A stretch of 64,000 nucleotides of DNA from Gammaproteobacteria bacterium (lineage in GTDB: Bacteria; Pseudomonadota; Gammaproteobacteria; Eutrophobiales; Eutrophobiaceae), in NCBI GenBank assembly GCA_004297165.1, contig SCUJ01000006.1:1584045-1648044 (forward strand), in the 5' to 3' direction. This document shows positions 8,422-20,537 of this stretch, in pieces. How positions within the stretch are numbered: position 1 is the stretch's first letter; each line of letters opens with the position of its first letter. The notes beneath the pieces are model-generated. The model was not told the origin of the DNA, made no database searches, and saw nothing but the letters and a program-made list of their open reading frames with translations. A program made the translations under genes and the position numbers.

Positions 8422-9666
8422 CTAATCACGCAGGCTGTGCACCACCAGACCGCTCCGCAGCTTGGGTTCGAACCAAGTCACTTTCGGCGGCATGATCAGG
8501 CCGCTGTCGGCGATGTCCATCAACTGTTTCATGGAGACGGGATACATGGCGAAGGCGACCGCCATCTCGCCACTGTCCACCCGTTTCGACAATTCGCCGA
8601 GGCCGCGGATGCCGCCGACGAAATCGATGCGTTTATCGGTGCGCAAGTCCCGGATATGCAACACCGGCTCCAGGATCTGCCGCGAGAGCAGCGTGACATC
8701 CAGCACGCCGATGGGGTCATCGTCATCCCAGGTGCCGGGCTTCGCCTTCAGCGCATACCACGCGCCGGAGAGATACATGCCGAAGCGATGCGGTCCCGCG
8801 GGTCTGACGGGCTCTTTGCCATGCGGCTCGATATGAAAGGCGTGGGCGATCCGATCCAGGAATTGCGCCGGGGTCAGACCGCCGAGGTCGGTGATGACGC
8901 GATTGTAATCGAGTATCGCCAGTTGATTGTCCGGGAAATGCACGGCGAGGAAGTAATCATACTCGCGCTCGCCAGAATCGCCGGGATTTTCCCCGCGTAA
9001 TTCGGCCCCGACCAGGGCGGCCGCGGCGGTGCGGTGATGGCCATCGGCGACATAGGTCGAGGGGATGCCTTCGAACTCGCCCACGATGTGACTGATGAGT
9101 TCGGCGCTGCGCACCACCCAGAAGCGGTGGCGCACGCCGTCATCCGCGGTGAAATCGTACTCCGGGACATGCCGGGTGATGATCGCGACAACTTTGTCGA
9201 GTGCCGGGACCGCACGGTAGGCAAAAAAGACCGGCTCGGCGTTCAGCATTGATACCCGGACGTGGCGCTTGCGATCGACCTCCTTGTCCGGCCGCGTCAG
9301 TTCGTGTTTCTTGATCCGGCCTTCGAGGTAATCCCGCACCGCGGCGCAGGCGACGATGCCCGTCTGCGATCGGCCGTCCATGGTGAGTTCATAGATATAG
9401 AGACATTCGCCTGCGTCCTGACTGAACACGCCCTCCGCCAGCAGTTTTTCGAAATACGCGCGGCCGGTTGCATAGACCTCCGGCGCGTAGGGGTCGGTCT
9501 CCGGCGGCAGGAGAATCTCCGGCTTGACGACATTGAGGAAGGACAAGGGATTGCCGGCGGCCTCGACCCGCGCCTCCTCGCTGCTCAGGACATCATAAGG
9601 TCTGGAGGCCACCTGCCGCGCCTGTTCCGGACGCGGCCTGAGCCCCCTGAAGGGTTTGATGATCAT
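8422..9666 (-). CDS. DUF1015 family protein
   Basis: IIKPFRGLRPRPEQARQVASRPYDVLSSEEAR and YVADGHHRTAAA signatures. Confidence 0.9.
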   Translation of the reverse strand: MIIKPFRGLRPRPEQARQVASRPYDVLSSEEARVEAAGNPLSFLNVVKPEILLPPETDPYAPEVYATGRAYFEKLLAEGVFSQDAGECLYIYELTMDGRSQTGIVACAAVRDYLEGRIKKHELTRPDKEVDRKRHVRVSMLNAEPVFFAYRAVPALDKVVAIITRHVPEYDFTADDGVRHRFWVVRSAELISHIVGEFEGIPSTYVADGHHRTAAAALVGAELRGENPGDSGEREYDYFLAVHFPDNQLAILDYNRVITDLGGLTPAQFLDRIAHAFHIEPHGKEPVRPAGPHRFGMYLSGAWYALKAKPGTWDDDDPIGVLDVTLLSRQILEPVLHIRDLRTDKRIDFVGGIRGLGELSKRVDSGEMAVAFAMYPVSMKQLMDIADSGLIMPPKVTWFEPKLRSGLVVHSLRD

Positions 9667-9682
9667 GGGAACTGTCTATCGG

Positions 9683-11269
9683 TCAGAGACTGACTTGCGT
9701 GATCCAGGTGATGGGTTTGATCTGCCGTAATTTCTCCATCACCTTGTCGTCCACGGCCGCGGAGATCTCGATGACCATGATGGCCCGCTCCGAATGATTG
9801 CCGTTGCCGAGCTGCATGCGCGAGATGTTGATCTTGCGTTCGGCCAGGACGGTGCTGATCGCCGCCACGACGCCGGGCTGATCGATATGCTTCGAGATGA
9901 TCAGATTGCCCTTGAGGGCGGTCTCGATCTCGTATTCGTCGATCCTGACCAGGCGGGGATGCCGACGCTCGAACAGCGTCCCTTCCACGGTGGTCGTCTT
10001 GTCGCCGTGTGTCGCGGTAAGGCATACCGTCGAGCGGTAGTCCGGATGCTCGGCGCAACGGGCTTCGGTGACGCTGATCCCCTGCTGCTTCGCGATATGC
10101 GCGGCATTGACCCGGTTCACCGGCACCGACATGTGGGCGCCGAGATATCCGACCAGGGCCTCGGTGCTGATGGAGCGGATGTCGCGTTCGGCGGCATCGC
10201 CCCAGAGCGCGACCTCGAGATGGCTGATGTTCTTTTCCACCATCGGTCCGATCAGCTTGCCCAACCGTTGCGCGAGCGTCAGATAGGGATTCAGCTTGAT
10301 CAATTCGGCCGCGGAGACCGGCGGGAGATTGATGGCGTTGACCGGCTCGCCGGTCTGGAGATATGTCGCCACCTGTTGCGCGATCTCGAGACCCGCCGTG
10401 GTCTGGGCCTCGCTGGTCGAGGCGCCGAGATGGGGGGTGAAGACGATGTTGGGGAGCTCCAGGAGTTTCGAACCCTTGGGCGGCTCATTCTCGAAGACAT
10501 CCAGCGCGGCCCCGGCCAGCTTGCCCGATTTCAGGGCCTCATACAGCGCGTCCTCGTCGATGACCCCGCCGCGCGCGCAGTTGACGATCCGCGCCCCCGG
10601 TTTCATGGCGGCCAGACGCTCCGCGTTGAAGACCTTGCGGGTCTTGTCATTCAACGGGCAATGGATGGTGATGTAGTCGCTCGCGGCCACCAGCTCGTCG
10701 AGAGTCATGTTACTCACGCCATCGGCCGCGAAGACATCCTGATTCACGAAGGGATCGTACGCCGCCACTTTCATGTTCAGGGCCTTGGCGCGCGAGGCGA
10801 CGATCCGGCCGATATTCCCGTAGCCGAAGATGCCCAGCGTCTTGTTCGCGAGCTCGGATCCCATGAACTTCGAGCGCTCCCATTTCCCTTCCCGCACGGA
10901 GCGATCCGCCTCGGGCAGACTCCGGCTCAGCGACATGATATGCGCCAGCGCCAGTTCGGCCGTTGTGGTGGCGTTGGCGTTCGGGGTGTTGAGCACCGCG
11001 ATGCCGCGCTCGGTCGCCCGCGTCACATCGATATTGTCCACGCCGATGCCGGCGCGGCCGATGACCTGGAGCTTGTCCGCCGCGTCGATCACCTTGCCGG
11101 TGATCTTCACCGCGCTGCGGACCAGAATGGCATGATAGCCGGGAACGGTCTGGCACAGGCCCGCTTCATCGAGGTCGAGGATCTGATCAACCTTGAAGCC
11201 CGGCTGCTCCTTGAGGTGTTTGAGGCCGGAGGCGGCGATCTTGTCCGCTACGAGTATTTTCTTTTCCAT
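9683..11269 (-). CDS. serA: D-3-phosphoglycerate dehydrogenase (long, ACT-domain form)
   Basis: KILVADKIAASGLKHL, GRAGIGVDNIDVTRATERGIAVLNTPNANATTTAELA, C-terminal ACT HIDQPGVVAAISTVLAERKINI. Confidence 0.95.
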   Translation of the reverse strand: MEKKILVADKIAASGLKHLKEQPGFKVDQILDLDEAGLCQTVPGYHAILVRSAVKITGKVIDAADKLQVIGRAGIGVDNIDVTRATERGIAVLNTPNANATTTAELALAHIMSLSRSLPEADRSVREGKWERSKFMGSELANKTLGIFGYGNIGRIVASRAKALNMKVAAYDPFVNQDVFAADGVSNMTLDELVAASDYITIHCPLNDKTRKVFNAERLAAMKPGARIVNCARGGVIDEDALYEALKSGKLAGAALDVFENEPPKGSKLLELPNIVFTPHLGASTSEAQTTAGLEIAQQVATYLQTGEPVNAINLPPVSAAELIKLNPYLTLAQRLGKLIGPMVEKNISHLEVALWGDAAERDIRSISTEALVGYLGAHMSVPVNRVNAAHIAKQQGISVTEARCAEHPDYRSTVCLTATHGDKTTTVEGTLFERRHPRLVRIDEYEIETALKGNLIISKHIDQPGVVAAISTVLAERKINISRMQLGNGNHSERAIMVIEISAAVDDKVMEKLRQIKPITWITQVSL

Positions 11270-11448
11270 TGTATATTCCTGGTTGCTTGCGATTCGTCAA
11301 TAAGCCGGGGTAATGCAGGCTCTGCCTGGCCGCCGCTTCCACATCTGAGGGAAGGCCACCAAGCTGGTAATCTCGGGAATTTGCCGGGGTATTGTAAGGA
11401 TTAACAGGCGACTTGCAAGGCGCGAATCGGAGGCACAGAGCCGCAGAT

Positions 11449-12786
11449 TCAGCGCTGGTTGCGCAGGATCTGCTCCACGCCGTGGGTCAGGCGCAGCGCC
11501 AGATCCTCGACCTGTTCCAGGTTCTCGCCTTCCACCATGACCCGGATCAACGGCTCCGTCCCGGAAGGCCGCAACAACACCCGGCCCCGGCCGGCGAGCG
11601 CCGCCATGGCCTCGCGGACCAGGACGTCGATCTCCGGATGGCCGCCGAGGTCCACACGATTTTCCAGCCGGATATTGTTGAGCCTTTGCGGATATTTGCT
11701 CATCGGCTGCTTGAGATCGTACAGGCTGCGTCCGGAGCGGCTCATCTCCTCCAGGATCTGCAAGGCCGAGATGATGCCATCGCCCGTGGTGGCAAGGTCC
11801 AGGTTGATGATATGGCCTGAGGATTCCCCGCCGAGTTTGAGATTCTTCTCTTGCAGCATCTCCATCACGTAACGATCGCCCACCTTCGAACGGTGGAAGT
11901 CGAGGCCCAGCTCGCGGATGGCCAGCTCCAGCCCGAAATTGCTCATCTGGGTGCCGACCACGCCGCCATTGATCCGGTCGCGGCGCGCGCGCGCGATGAT
12001 GAATAATGCCTCGTCGCCGTCGACGACGTTCCCGCGGCGATCGATCATGATGAGGCGGTCGCCGTCGCCGTCCAGGGCGATGCCCGCATCGGCCTGGTTC
12101 TCCAGCACGGAATCGCGCAACATTTCCGGTTTGGTGGCGCCGCATTCCTCGTTGATGTTCAGCCCGTCGGGTTCCGCGCCGATGCTGATCACCTCGGCGC
12201 CAAGTTCCTCGAAGACCGAGGGGGCGATGTTGTAAGCGGCCCCGTGGGCGCAATCCACCACCAGTTTCATGCCTTTGAGGTCGAGACTCGGCTGGATGCG
12301 GCTCTTGCAGAATTCGATGTAGCGCCGGGCGGCGTCGTTGATCCGCAGCGCCTTGCCGAGGTGGCGCGAATAGACCGTCTGCATGGGCTGTTCCATTTCC
12401 CGCTCGATCTCGAGTTCGACCTCGTCGGGGAGTTTGGTCCCATCGGCGGCAAAAAATTTGATGCCGTTGTCGTAATAGGGATTGTGCGAGGCGCTGATGA
12501 CAATCCCGCCGCGAGCCCTGGTGCTGCGGGTCAGAAAGGCGATGCCGGGGGTCGGCATGGGCCCGAGCAGACGGATATCGACGCCCGCCGCGGACAGCCC
12601 CGCCTCCAGCGCCGACTCGAACATGTAGCCGGAGATGCGTGTGTCCTTGCCGATCAGGACCGGGCCGCTGCCGGTCTTGGCCAGCACCCGGCCGGCGGCC
12701 CACCCGAGTTTCATGACGAAATCGGGGGTGATGAAACCCTCGCCTACGCTGCCGCGGATGCCATCGGTGCCGAAATACTTACGCAT
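11449..12786 (-). CDS. glmM: Phosphoglucosamine mutase
   Basis: [44 protein letters not shown]. Confidence 0.97.
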   Translation of the reverse strand: MRKYFGTDGIRGSVGEGFITPDFVMKLGWAAGRVLAKTGSGPVLIGKDTRISGYMFESALEAGLSAAGVDIRLLGPMPTPGIAFLTRSTRARGGIVISASHNPYYDNGIKFFAADGTKLPDEVELEIEREMEQPMQTVYSRHLGKALRINDAARRYIEFCKSRIQPSLDLKGMKLVVDCAHGAAYNIAPSVFEELGAEVISIGAEPDGLNINEECGATKPEMLRDSVLENQADAGIALDGDGDRLIMIDRRGNVVDGDEALFIIARARRDRINGGVVGTQMSNFGLELAIRELGLDFHRSKVGDRYVMEMLQEKNLKLGGESSGHIINLDLATTGDGIISALQILEEMSRSGRSLYDLKQPMSKYPQRLNNIRLENRVDLGGHPEIDVLVREAMAALAGRGRVLLRPSGTEPLIRVMVEGENLEQVEDLALRLTHGVEQILRNQR

Positions 12787-12792
12787 GCGCCA

Positions 12793-14736
12793 TCAGGCCG
12801 GGCGCGCGGGTCCACTGACGGGAGGCGTGCCGGGCTTGCCGCCGCTGCGGGGTTTGCCATCTTCCGCAGGGGTCTCCTGATCCTTGGGACTCGGGGCGCC
12901 GTTATCGTCGTCCCAGTTATCGGGCGGTCGCGGCGGCCGGCCGGACATGATGTCGTCAATCTGGCTGGAATCGATGGTCTCGTATTTCAACAGGGCCTGC
13001 GCCATCGTGTGAAGCTTGTCGAGGTTGGTGTTAAGGATCTCCTCCGCGCGGGCGTAATTCCGATCGATGATCTTGCGGATCTCCTCGTCGATGATGCGGG
13101 CGGTTTCGTTCGAGATGTCCTTGTGCTTGGTGACGGAATGCCCGAGGAACACCTCGCCGGCCTCTTCGCTGTAGGTCAGCGGACCAAGGCGCTCCGAAAG
13201 CCCCCACTTCGTGACCATGCTGCGGGCGATGTCGGTCGCGCGCTGGATGTCGTTGCTGGCGCCGGTGGTGATCTTGTCGTTGCCGAAGATCAGCGATTCG
13301 GCGATCCGGCCGCCGAACAGGCTGCATAACTGGCTTTCCAGAAACTGCTTGCTGTAGCTCAACCGGTCCTCTTCGGGCAGGAACATGGTGACGCCAAGCG
13401 CCCGGCCCCTGGGAATGATGGTGACCTTGTAGACTGGGTCATGGTTGGGCATTGAGCGGCCGACGATCGCGTGGCCGGCCTCATGATAGGCGGTGAGTTT
13501 CTTTTCGTCGTCGCTCATCACCATCGAACGGCGTTCGGCGCCCATCATCACCTTGTCCTTGGCGCGCTCGAAATCGTCCATCTCCACCAGTTTCTTGTTG
13601 GCGCGGGCCGCCAGCAAGGCCGCCTCGTTGGTAAGATTGGCGAGGTCAGCGCCGGAGAAGCCGGGGGTGCCCCGGGCGATGATGTTCGGTTTCACATCAT
13701 CCGCTAGCGCCACCTTGCGCATGTGCACCTTGAGGATCTGTTCGCGGCCGCGGATGTCCGGCAACGGCACCACCACCTGCCGGTCGAAGCGGCCGGGGCG
13801 CAACAGCGCGGGGTCCAGCACGTCGGGCCGGTTGGTCGCGGCGATAACGATGACGCCTTCGTTGCCTTCGAACCCATCCATTTCCACAAGCAACTGGTTC
13901 AGGGTCTGCTCGCGCTCGTCGTGGCCGCCGCCGAGACCCGCGCCGCGATGCCGGCCAACGGCGTCGATCTCATCGATGAATATGATGCAAGGCGCCTGTT
14001 TCTTGGCCTGCTCGAACATGTCCCGGACGCGGGAGGCGCCCACGCCGACGAACATCTCCACGAAATCCGAACCCGAGATGGTGAAGAAGGGCACCCGCGC
14101 CTCGCCCGCGATGGCCCGCGCCAGCAGCGTTTTGCCGGTGCCGGGGGAACCGACCATCAGGACGCCCGAGGGGATCTTGCCGCCGAGTTTCTGGAACTTG
14201 CCGGGGTCGCGCAGGAACTCCACGAGTTCGGCCACCTCCTCCTTCGCCTCGTCCACGCCGGCGACATCGTTGAAGGTGACCCGGACCTGGTCCTCGCTCA
14301 GCAGTCTGGCGCGGCTCTTGCCGAACGAGAGCGCGCCGCGCCCGCCGCCTCCGCCCTGCATCTGGCGCATGAAATAGATCCAGACGCCGAGGAGCAGCAG
14401 AATGGGGAACCAGGAGATAAAAGCGCTGGCCCAGAAGGAATTCGTGCTGGGCTTGACCCCGTTGAGGACGACATTGTTTTCCAGCAGGGTCCCGATCAGG
14501 GCATCGTGACTGGTTTCCGGACTGTAGGTGGTAAAGCGTGAATCGTCCGAGCGCTGACCGGTGATGATGCTGCCGTCGATCATGACCGATTCGACAGCGC
14601 CCGACTTGACGTCTTCAATGAACTGGGAATATGGAATATCGCTCCCCAGGGAAGTCGTCCCGAATTGACGGAACACCATCATCAGGACCAGGGCGATGAC
14701 CACCCAAAGCAGAAGGTTTTTTACCATATCGTTCAC
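12793..14736 (-). CDS. ftsH: ATP-dependent zinc metalloprotease FtsH
   Basis: Walker [12 protein letters not shown] region, HEAGHAIVG zinc motif, two N-terminal TM segments. Confidence 0.98.
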   Translation of the reverse strand: MNDMVKNLLLWVVIALVLMMVFRQFGTTSLGSDIPYSQFIEDVKSGAVESVMIDGSIITGQRSDDSRFTTYSPETSHDALIGTLLENNVVLNGVKPSTNSFWASAFISWFPILLLLGVWIYFMRQMQGGGGGRGALSFGKSRARLLSEDQVRVTFNDVAGVDEAKEEVAELVEFLRDPGKFQKLGGKIPSGVLMVGSPGTGKTLLARAIAGEARVPFFTISGSDFVEMFVGVGASRVRDMFEQAKKQAPCIIFIDEIDAVGRHRGAGLGGGHDEREQTLNQLLVEMDGFEGNEGVIVIAATNRPDVLDPALLRPGRFDRQVVVPLPDIRGREQILKVHMRKVALADDVKPNIIARGTPGFSGADLANLTNEAALLAARANKKLVEMDDFERAKDKVMMGAERRSMVMSDDEKKLTAYHEAGHAIVGRSMPNHDPVYKVTIIPRGRALGVTMFLPEEDRLSYSKQFLESQLCSLFGGRIAESLIFGNDKITTGASNDIQRATDIARSMVTKWGLSERLGPLTYSEEAGEVFLGHSVTKHKDISNETARIIDEEIRKIIDRNYARAEEILNTNLDKLHTMAQALLKYETIDSSQIDDIMSGRPPRPPDNWDDDNGAPSPKDQETPAEDGKPRSGGKPGTPPVSGPARPA

Positions 14737-14787
14737 TGAGTTACCTCTGAATTCCGGACGGATGGAAGCCCGGATAGTTGAAAGGTA

Positions 14788-15402
14788 CTATACAACATAG
14801 CCCCTGGCCAGCATATAAAATTCCCTTGATTTATCCCTGGAAGCGTCGGGTTTCCGGATTACGGTACGCGTGAAATGCCGCGCAATTTCCTTTCTGTAGG
14901 CATCCGCTCCCTCACCCTGAAACAACTTGATCAGCAGATCGCCGCCGGGCCGCAACACCCCGCGGGAGAATTCGAATGTAAGTTCGGCCAGCAACATGCT
15001 GCGCGCCTGATCGGTCGTGCGTATGCCGGATAGATTGGGGGCGATATCCGAAATAACAAGATCCACGGGTCTTCCGGAGAGAACGTCCAGCAAACGCTGC
15101 ACGGTTGCGGGGTCGGTGAAATCCCCTTGCAGACAGACGACGCCCGGAATGGGGTCCATGGGCAGGATGTCGAGGGCTACCACCAGGCCGGACTCGCCGA
15201 CCTTTTCGCTTGCATATTGTGACCAGCCGCCGGGCGCCGCGCCGAGATCGACCACCGTCTGTCCCTTGCGCAGGAGCCGGTCCTGACGATCGATCTCCAT
15301 CAATTTGTAGATCGCGCGGGAGCGGTAATCCTGAATGTGCGCCAGTTTTACGTAGGGGTCCCGACGCTGCTGTTGCAACCAACTGTTACTGCTGCGGGAC
15401 AT
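14788..15402 (-). CDS. rlmE: 23S rRNA 2'-O-ribose U2552 methyltransferase RlmE/FtsJ
   Basis: RAIYKLMEIDRQDRLLRKGQTVVDLGAAPGGWSQYA; SDIAPNLSGIRTTDQ. Confidence 0.97.
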   Translation of the reverse strand: MSRSSNSWLQQQRRDPYVKLAHIQDYRSRAIYKLMEIDRQDRLLRKGQTVVDLGAAPGGWSQYASEKVGESGLVVALDILPMDPIPGVVCLQGDFTDPATVQRLLDVLSGRPVDLVISDIAPNLSGIRTTDQARSMLLAELTFEFSRGVLRPGGDLLIKLFQGEGADAYRKEIARHFTRTVIRKPDASRDKSREFYMLARGYVV

Positions 15403-15878
15403 CAGACATAGCGGATCGCGACGATCTCGTATTCGATCACGCCGCCCGGCGCCCTGACCTCGGCGATATCGCCCAGTTCCTTGCCGATCAGGGCGCGGGC
15501 TATCGGCGAATTCACGGAGACCTGCCGGTGGGCCATGTCCGCCTCCTCCTCGCCGACGATCTGGTAGCTGACGGCTTCGTTCGCATCGAGATTGAGCAGA
15601 TCGACCGTCGCGCCGAACACCACGCGGCCGCCTGAATCGATAGTGCTGACATCAATCACACGGGCATTCGCCAGCACCGCCTCGATGGCAGCGATCCGGC
15701 CTTCGGTAAAACTCTGCTGTTCCCGCGCCGCGTGGTATTCCGCGTTCTCGCTGAGATCGCCATGGGCGCGCGCCTCGGCGATGGCCTGCGTAATCCGGGG
15801 CCGTTCCACGGTCTTTAACTGGCGCAGTTGCGCGCGCAGTTTTTCCACGCCCTTGGCCGTGATGGGTGTTGCGCTCAT
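15402..15878 (-). CDS. greA: Transcription elongation factor GreA
   Basis: GAEKLRAQL-type N-terminus, [37 protein letters not shown]. Confidence 0.97.
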   Translation of the reverse strand: MSATPITAKGVEKLRAQLRQLKTVERPRITQAIAEARAHGDLSENAEYHAAREQQSFTEGRIAAIEAVLANARVIDVSTIDSGGRVVFGATVDLLNLDANEAVSYQIVGEEEADMAHRQVSVNSPIARALIGKELGDIAEVRAPGGVIEYEIVAIRYV

Positions 15879-18800
15879 TCGCTAGCTCCTGTGTGTAGAT
15901 CCTGAAGGCGGCTGATACGATCCACCGGCGCGCCCTTCAGGGCATGGATTGTAGCATGCGCCCCCGCGATGGTGGTCATGTAGAACACCTTGTGCAGCAG
16001 GGCGTTGCGGCGTATCGGGTAGGAGTCGGAGATCGCCTGTTTCCCTTCTGTGGTGTTGATGATAAAGATCACCTCGTCGTTCTTGATCATATCGACGATG
16101 TGCGGTTGGCCTTCCCTGACCTTGTTCACACCGAGACACTCCAGACCGGCCTCGCGCAGCGCCTTGGCCGTGCCGTGCGTGGCGCAGAGTTTGAACCCGA
16201 GTTCATGCAACGCCCGGGCGATGCTTCTGGCCTCGGCCTTGTCCCGGTCGCGTACGCTGATGAACACCAGCCCGCCGCGCGGCAGGTTCTCGCCGGCCCC
16301 GAGTTGCGCCTTGGCGTAGGCCTCGCCGAAGCTGTTGCCGATCCCCATGACCTCGCCCGTGGATTTCATCTCCGGTCCGAGCAACGAATCCACGCCGGGG
16401 AACTTGATGAAGGGGAAGACGGACTCCTTCACGGAATAGTGCGCGGTCCTGCCCGGTTCGCTCACGCCTTGCTCGCGCAGGCTGAGGCCGGTCATGCAGC
16501 GCGCGGCGATTCGGGCCAGCGGCAGGCCGACCGCCTTGGAGACAAAGGGCACCGTGCGCGAGGCGCGTGGATTCACCTCCAGCACGAATATCTCCTCGCC
16601 CTGGATGGCGAACTGCGTGTTCATCAGGCCAACCACCCGCAGCGCTTTCGCCATCTGCCGGACCTGATCCGCCAGACGCTGCTGCATGGTCCCGCTCAGA
16701 CTGTAGGGCGGCAGGGAGCAGGCCGAATCGCCCGAGTGGACGCCGGCCTCCTCGATATGCTCCATGATCCCGCCGATGATGACGTCCCCGCCATCCGCGA
16801 TCGCGTCGACATCGACCTCGATGGCGTCCCGCAGGAAATGATCCAGCAACACCGGGGAATCGTTCGAGACGGCGACCGCCTTGCGCATGTAGTTCACGAG
16901 GTCGGCCTCCGAATAGACGATCTCCATGGCGCGACCGCCCAGCACATACGAGGGTCTGACCACCAGCGGGTAGCCGATCGCCGTCGCCCCGGCGACGGCC
17001 TCCTCGATGTTGCGCGCGGTGCGGTTCGGCGGCTGCTTGAGCCCCAGTCCCTGGAGCAACTGCTGGAAGCGTTCCCGATCCTCGGCGAGATCGATCGAAT
17101 CCGGGGTCGTGCCGATAATCGGGGCGCCCTCGGCCTCCAGCGGACGGGCCAGCTTCAGCGGCGTCTGCCCACCGTACTGGACGATGATCCCCGCGGGCTT
17201 TTCCACGTGGATGATCTCGAGCACGTCTTCCAGCGTCAGCGGTTCGAAATAAAGCCGGTCCGAGGTGTCGTAGTCGGTGGAGACCGTCTCGGGATTGCAA
17301 TTCACCATGATGGTCTCGTAGCCCGATTCGCGCAGGGCGAGCGCGGCCTGCACGCAGCAGTAATCGAATTCGATCCCCTGGCCGATGCGGTTGGGGCCGC
17401 CGCCCAGGACCATGATCTTGCGACGCGCGCTGGGCGCGGCCTCGCATTCTTCGTCGTAGGTCGAGTAGAGGTAGGCGGTGGTCGCGGCAAATTCCGCGGC
17501 GCAGGAATCGACCCGTTTGTAGACGGGGCGGATGCCCTGGGCCTGCCGGTAAATCCGCAACTCCTTCTCGCTAAAGCCGGTGATCCTCGCGATGCGGCTG
17601 TCCGCGAAGCCCTTGCGTTTGAGCCGGCGCAGGTCGGCGGGATCGGGCAGGTGTCCGCGCCGCTCCGAGAGGCGTTGTTCCTCTACGATCAGGTCGGCGA
17701 TCTGGGCCAGGAACCAGCGATCGATACGGCAGCATTCGTGCACCTCCTCCAGCGAAAATCCGTGCCGGAAGGCGTCCGCCACGTAGCGCAGGCGATCCGC
17801 CCGCGCCACGCGCAGTTCGCGGCGGATGACGTCCTGAATGTCATCGTCCGCGCCGTATTCGTTTTCGTTCAGGCCGTCGAGCCCCGTTTCGAGGCTGCGC
17901 AGGGCCTTCTGCAATGACTCCTGGAAGGTGCGGCCGATGGCCATGGCCTCGCCCACGGATTTCATCTGCGTGGTCAGGCGATCGTCCGCCTGGGGGAATT
18001 TTTCGAAGGTGAAACGCGGCACCTTGGTGACGATGTAGTCGATGGTCGGTTCGAAGGATGCCGGCGTCGCCCCGCCGGTGATCTCGTTGGCGAGCTCATC
18101 GAGGGTGTAACCGACGGCCAGCTTGGCCGCCACCCTGGCGATGGGGAAACCGGTCGCCTTCGAGGCAAGCGCCGACGATCGGGACACGCGCGGATTCATC
18201 TCGATGATGATCACCTCGCCGTTCTCGGGATTGACGGCGAACTGGACGTTGGAGCCGCCGGTGTCCACGCCGATCTCCCTCAGGACGGCGATGGAGGCGT
18301 CCCGCATCCGCTGATATTCCTTGTCGGTCAGGGTGAGCGCCGGGGCGATGGTGATGGAATCCCCGGTGTGGATGCCCATCGGATCCACATTCTCGATGGA
18401 ACATACGATGATGCAGTTGTCCTTGCTGTCGCGCACCACCTCCATTTCGAACTCCTTCCAGCCGAGCACCGATTGCTCCAGCAGGATCTCCCGGGTCGGG
18501 GAGGCGTCCAGGCCGCGTTCGCAGAGTTCGGGAAATTCCTCGCGGTTGTAGGCGATGCCGCCCCCGCTGCCGCCCAGCGTGAAGGACGGCCGGATGATGA
18601 TGGGGAAGCCGAGTTCCTCCTGGATCGCGCGCGCCTGATCGAGGTCGTGCGCCAGTCTGGATTTCGGCAGCTTGAGCCCGATCTTCCGCATGGCGTCGCG
18701 GAAGCGTTCCCGGTCCTCCGCCTTGTCGATGGCCTCGCGGCTCGCGCCGATCATCTCCACGCCGAACTTGTCGAGGATGCCTTCCCGGGCGAGGTCCAGG

Positions 18801-19096
18801 GCACAGTTCAGGGCGGTCTGGCCACCCATGGTGGGCAACAGGGCGTCGGGCCGCTCGCGCTCGATGATTGCCGCGACGGTCTGCCAGCGCACGGGTTCGA
18901 TGTAGGTGGCGTCCGCCATCTCCGGATCGGTCATGATCGTGGCCGGATTGGAGTTGACCAGTATTACCCGATAACCTTCCTCGCGCAGGGCCTTGCAGGC
19001 CTGGGCGCCGGAATAATCGAATTCGCAGGCCTGGCCGATCACGATCGGACCGGCGCCGATGATCAGGATGCTATTGATGTCCGTGCGTTTCGGCAT
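15875..19096 (-). CDS. carB: Carbamoyl-phosphate synthase large subunit
   Basis: [43 protein letters not shown]; duplicated ATP-grasp halves; 1073 aa. Confidence 0.98.
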   Translation of the reverse strand: MPKRTDINSILIIGAGPIVIGQACEFDYSGAQACKALREEGYRVILVNSNPATIMTDPEMADATYIEPVRWQTVAAIIERERPDALLPTMGGQTALNCALDLAREGILDKFGVEMIGASREAIDKAEDRERFRDAMRKIGLKLPKSRLAHDLDQARAIQEELGFPIIIRPSFTLGGSGGGIAYNREEFPELCERGLDASPTREILLEQSVLGWKEFEMEVVRDSKDNCIIVCSIENVDPMGIHTGDSITIAPALTLTDKEYQRMRDASIAVLREIGVDTGGSNVQFAVNPENGEVIIIEMNPRVSRSSALASKATGFPIARVAAKLAVGYTLDELANEITGGATPASFEPTIDYIVTKVPRFTFEKFPQADDRLTTQMKSVGEAMAIGRTFQESLQKALRSLETGLDGLNENEYGADDDIQDVIRRELRVARADRLRYVADAFRHGFSLEEVHECCRIDRWFLAQIADLIVEEQRLSERRGHLPDPADLRRLKRKGFADSRIARITGFSEKELRIYRQAQGIRPVYKRVDSCAAEFAATTAYLYSTYDEECEAAPSARRKIMVLGGGPNRIGQGIEFDYCCVQAALALRESGYETIMVNCNPETVSTDYDTSDRLYFEPLTLEDVLEIIHVEKPAGIIVQYGGQTPLKLARPLEAEGAPIIGTTPDSIDLAEDRERFQQLLQGLGLKQPPNRTARNIEEAVAGATAIGYPLVVRPSYVLGGRAMEIVYSEADLVNYMRKAVAVSNDSPVLLDHFLRDAIEVDVDAIADGGDVIIGGIMEHIEEAGVHSGDSACSLPPYSLSGTMQQRLADQVRQMAKALRVVGLMNTQFAIQGEEIFVLEVNPRASRTVPFVSKAVGLPLARIAARCMTGLSLREQGVSEPGRTAHYSVKESVFPFIKFPGVDSLLGPEMKSTGEVMGIGNSFGEAYAKAQLGAGENLPRGGLVFISVRDRDKAEARSIARALHELGFKLCATHGTAKALREAGLECLGVNKVREGQPHIVDMIKNDEVIFIINTTEGKQAISDSYPIRRNALLHKVFYMTTIAGAHATIHALKGAPVDRISRLQDLHTGASE

Positions 19097-19102
19097 GGCG
19101 AT

Positions 19103-20257
19103 TCAGTTCCCGGCCTGTTGTTGCATGAGTTCAAGGAAATGCCCGAACAGGGGCCGCAGGTCATGCGGTCCGGGACTGGCCTCCGGGTGTCCCTGGAAAC
19201 CGAAGGCCGGCAGCACCCGGTGATGAACCCCTTGCAGGGATCCGTCGAAGAGCGAGCGGTGCGTCGGCCGCAGGGTCCCGGGGAGGGAAGCCTCGTCGAC
19301 CGCGAAGCCGTGATTCTGACTGGTGATGATCACCCGCCGGGTATCCAGATCGAGCACCGGATGATTGGCGCCGTGATGACCGAATTTCATCTTGATGGTG
19401 CGCCCTCCCGAGGCCAGCCCCAGCAGTTGATGACCGAGGCAGATCCCAAACGTCGGCGTGCCGCTCTTGAGGATCTCCCGGATCGCGGTAATGGCGTAAT
19501 CGCAGGCCTCGGGATCGCCAGGGCCGTTCGACAGGAACACGCCGTCCGGCTTGCGGGCCAGGACCTCCCCGGCCGGCGTCGTGGCCGGTACCACGTTCAC
19601 CTCGCAACCCAGATCGGCAAGGATCCGCAGGATCTGGCGCTTGATGCCGAAGTCGTAGGCGATCACGCGCCAGCGCCGATCGGTCTGGGGTGGCTCGGCA
19701 TAGCGGTTTTCCGCCAGCGACCAATGTCCTTCCACCCAGGGGTATTCCCGCGCGACCGACACCACCTGCGCCAGATCCATGCCTTGCAGGCCGGGAAATG
19801 CCCGGGCCGCCGCGAGCGCCGTCGCGGGGTCCGGGTTATCGCCTGCCTGGATGCAACCGTTTTGCGCCCCCTTGTCCCGCAGGATCCGGGTCAGGCGGCG
19901 GGTGTCGATATCGGCGATGGCCACGACATTCTCGCGTTGCAGATACGTCGTGAGGGATTCCGCTGCCCGCCAGTTGCTGTACGTCGGCGGCAGGTCCCGG
20001 ATCACCAACCCGCTGCAGTAGACCCGATCCGATTCCGCATCGGCCGGATTCACCCCGACAACGCCGATATGGGGCTGGGTCAGGGTGACGATCTGGCGGC
20101 AGTAGGACGGATCCGTGAGGATCTCCTGGTAACCGGTGATGGCCGTATTGAATACGACCTCTCCGGTAGTCTGTCCGGAACTGCCGATGGCGCGGCCGTA
20201 AAAGAGGCTGCCGTCGGCGAGCGCCAGGATTGCGGATGGGTGCAAGGTTTTCTCCAC
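19103..20257 (-). CDS. carA: Carbamoyl-phosphate synthase small subunit (start codon uncertain; GTG at 20257 proposed)
   Basis: [41 protein letters not shown]; GATase [12 protein letters not shown]; adjacent to carB. Confidence 0.95.
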   Translation of the reverse strand: MEKTLHPSAILALADGSLFYGRAIGSSGQTTGEVVFNTAITGYQEILTDPSYCRQIVTLTQPHIGVVGVNPADAESDRVYCSGLVIRDLPPTYSNWRAAESLTTYLQRENVVAIADIDTRRLTRILRDKGAQNGCIQAGDNPDPATALAAARAFPGLQGMDLAQVVSVAREYPWVEGHWSLAENRYAEPPQTDRRWRVIAYDFGIKRQILRILADLGCEVNVVPATTPAGEVLARKPDGVFLSNGPGDPEACDYAITAIREILKSGTPTFGICLGHQLLGLASGGRTIKMKFGHHGANHPVLDLDTRRVIITSQNHGFAVDEASLPGTLRPTHRSLFDGSLQGVHHRVLPAFGFQGHPEASPGPHDLRPLFGHFLELMQQQAGN

Positions 20258-20275
20258 AGGCGTGTATACGTAGAA

Positions 20276-20305
20276 AACGGGAGAATCCTCGCGAATCCTC
20301 CCGTT
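20276..20305 (-). promoter_or_regulatory. Hairpin in the carA leader, possible attenuator
   Basis: AACGGGAG (20305-20298 as read on minus) pairs with CTCCCGTT (20283-20276), 14-nt loop, then TTTTCT just upstream of carA. Confidence 0.4.
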
Positions 20306-20537
20306 CTTTAGAATTGGCGAATTGTACTGAACCACACGGTTTAGTGTCCATCCGGATGAGCAACGATTTCACCTGGTACAACATCCAAAAATGCGTCGCC
20401 ACTACAACCTGCGAAACTCGTTATTGCCCGAGAAATCAGCGGACTACGGTCTCATTATGTTGTTTTTATTCGGATAAGAGACGGATATACTGACATTCGA
20501 TCAGTAAACCGCAGCCTGCGGGCGATATCTATAGACC

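Noticed and set aside
15944-20311. Long plus-strand ORFs (657 aa and 647 aa) opposite carB and carA
   Set aside because: Antisense shadow ORFs of strongly conserved carAB; no recognisable motifs.
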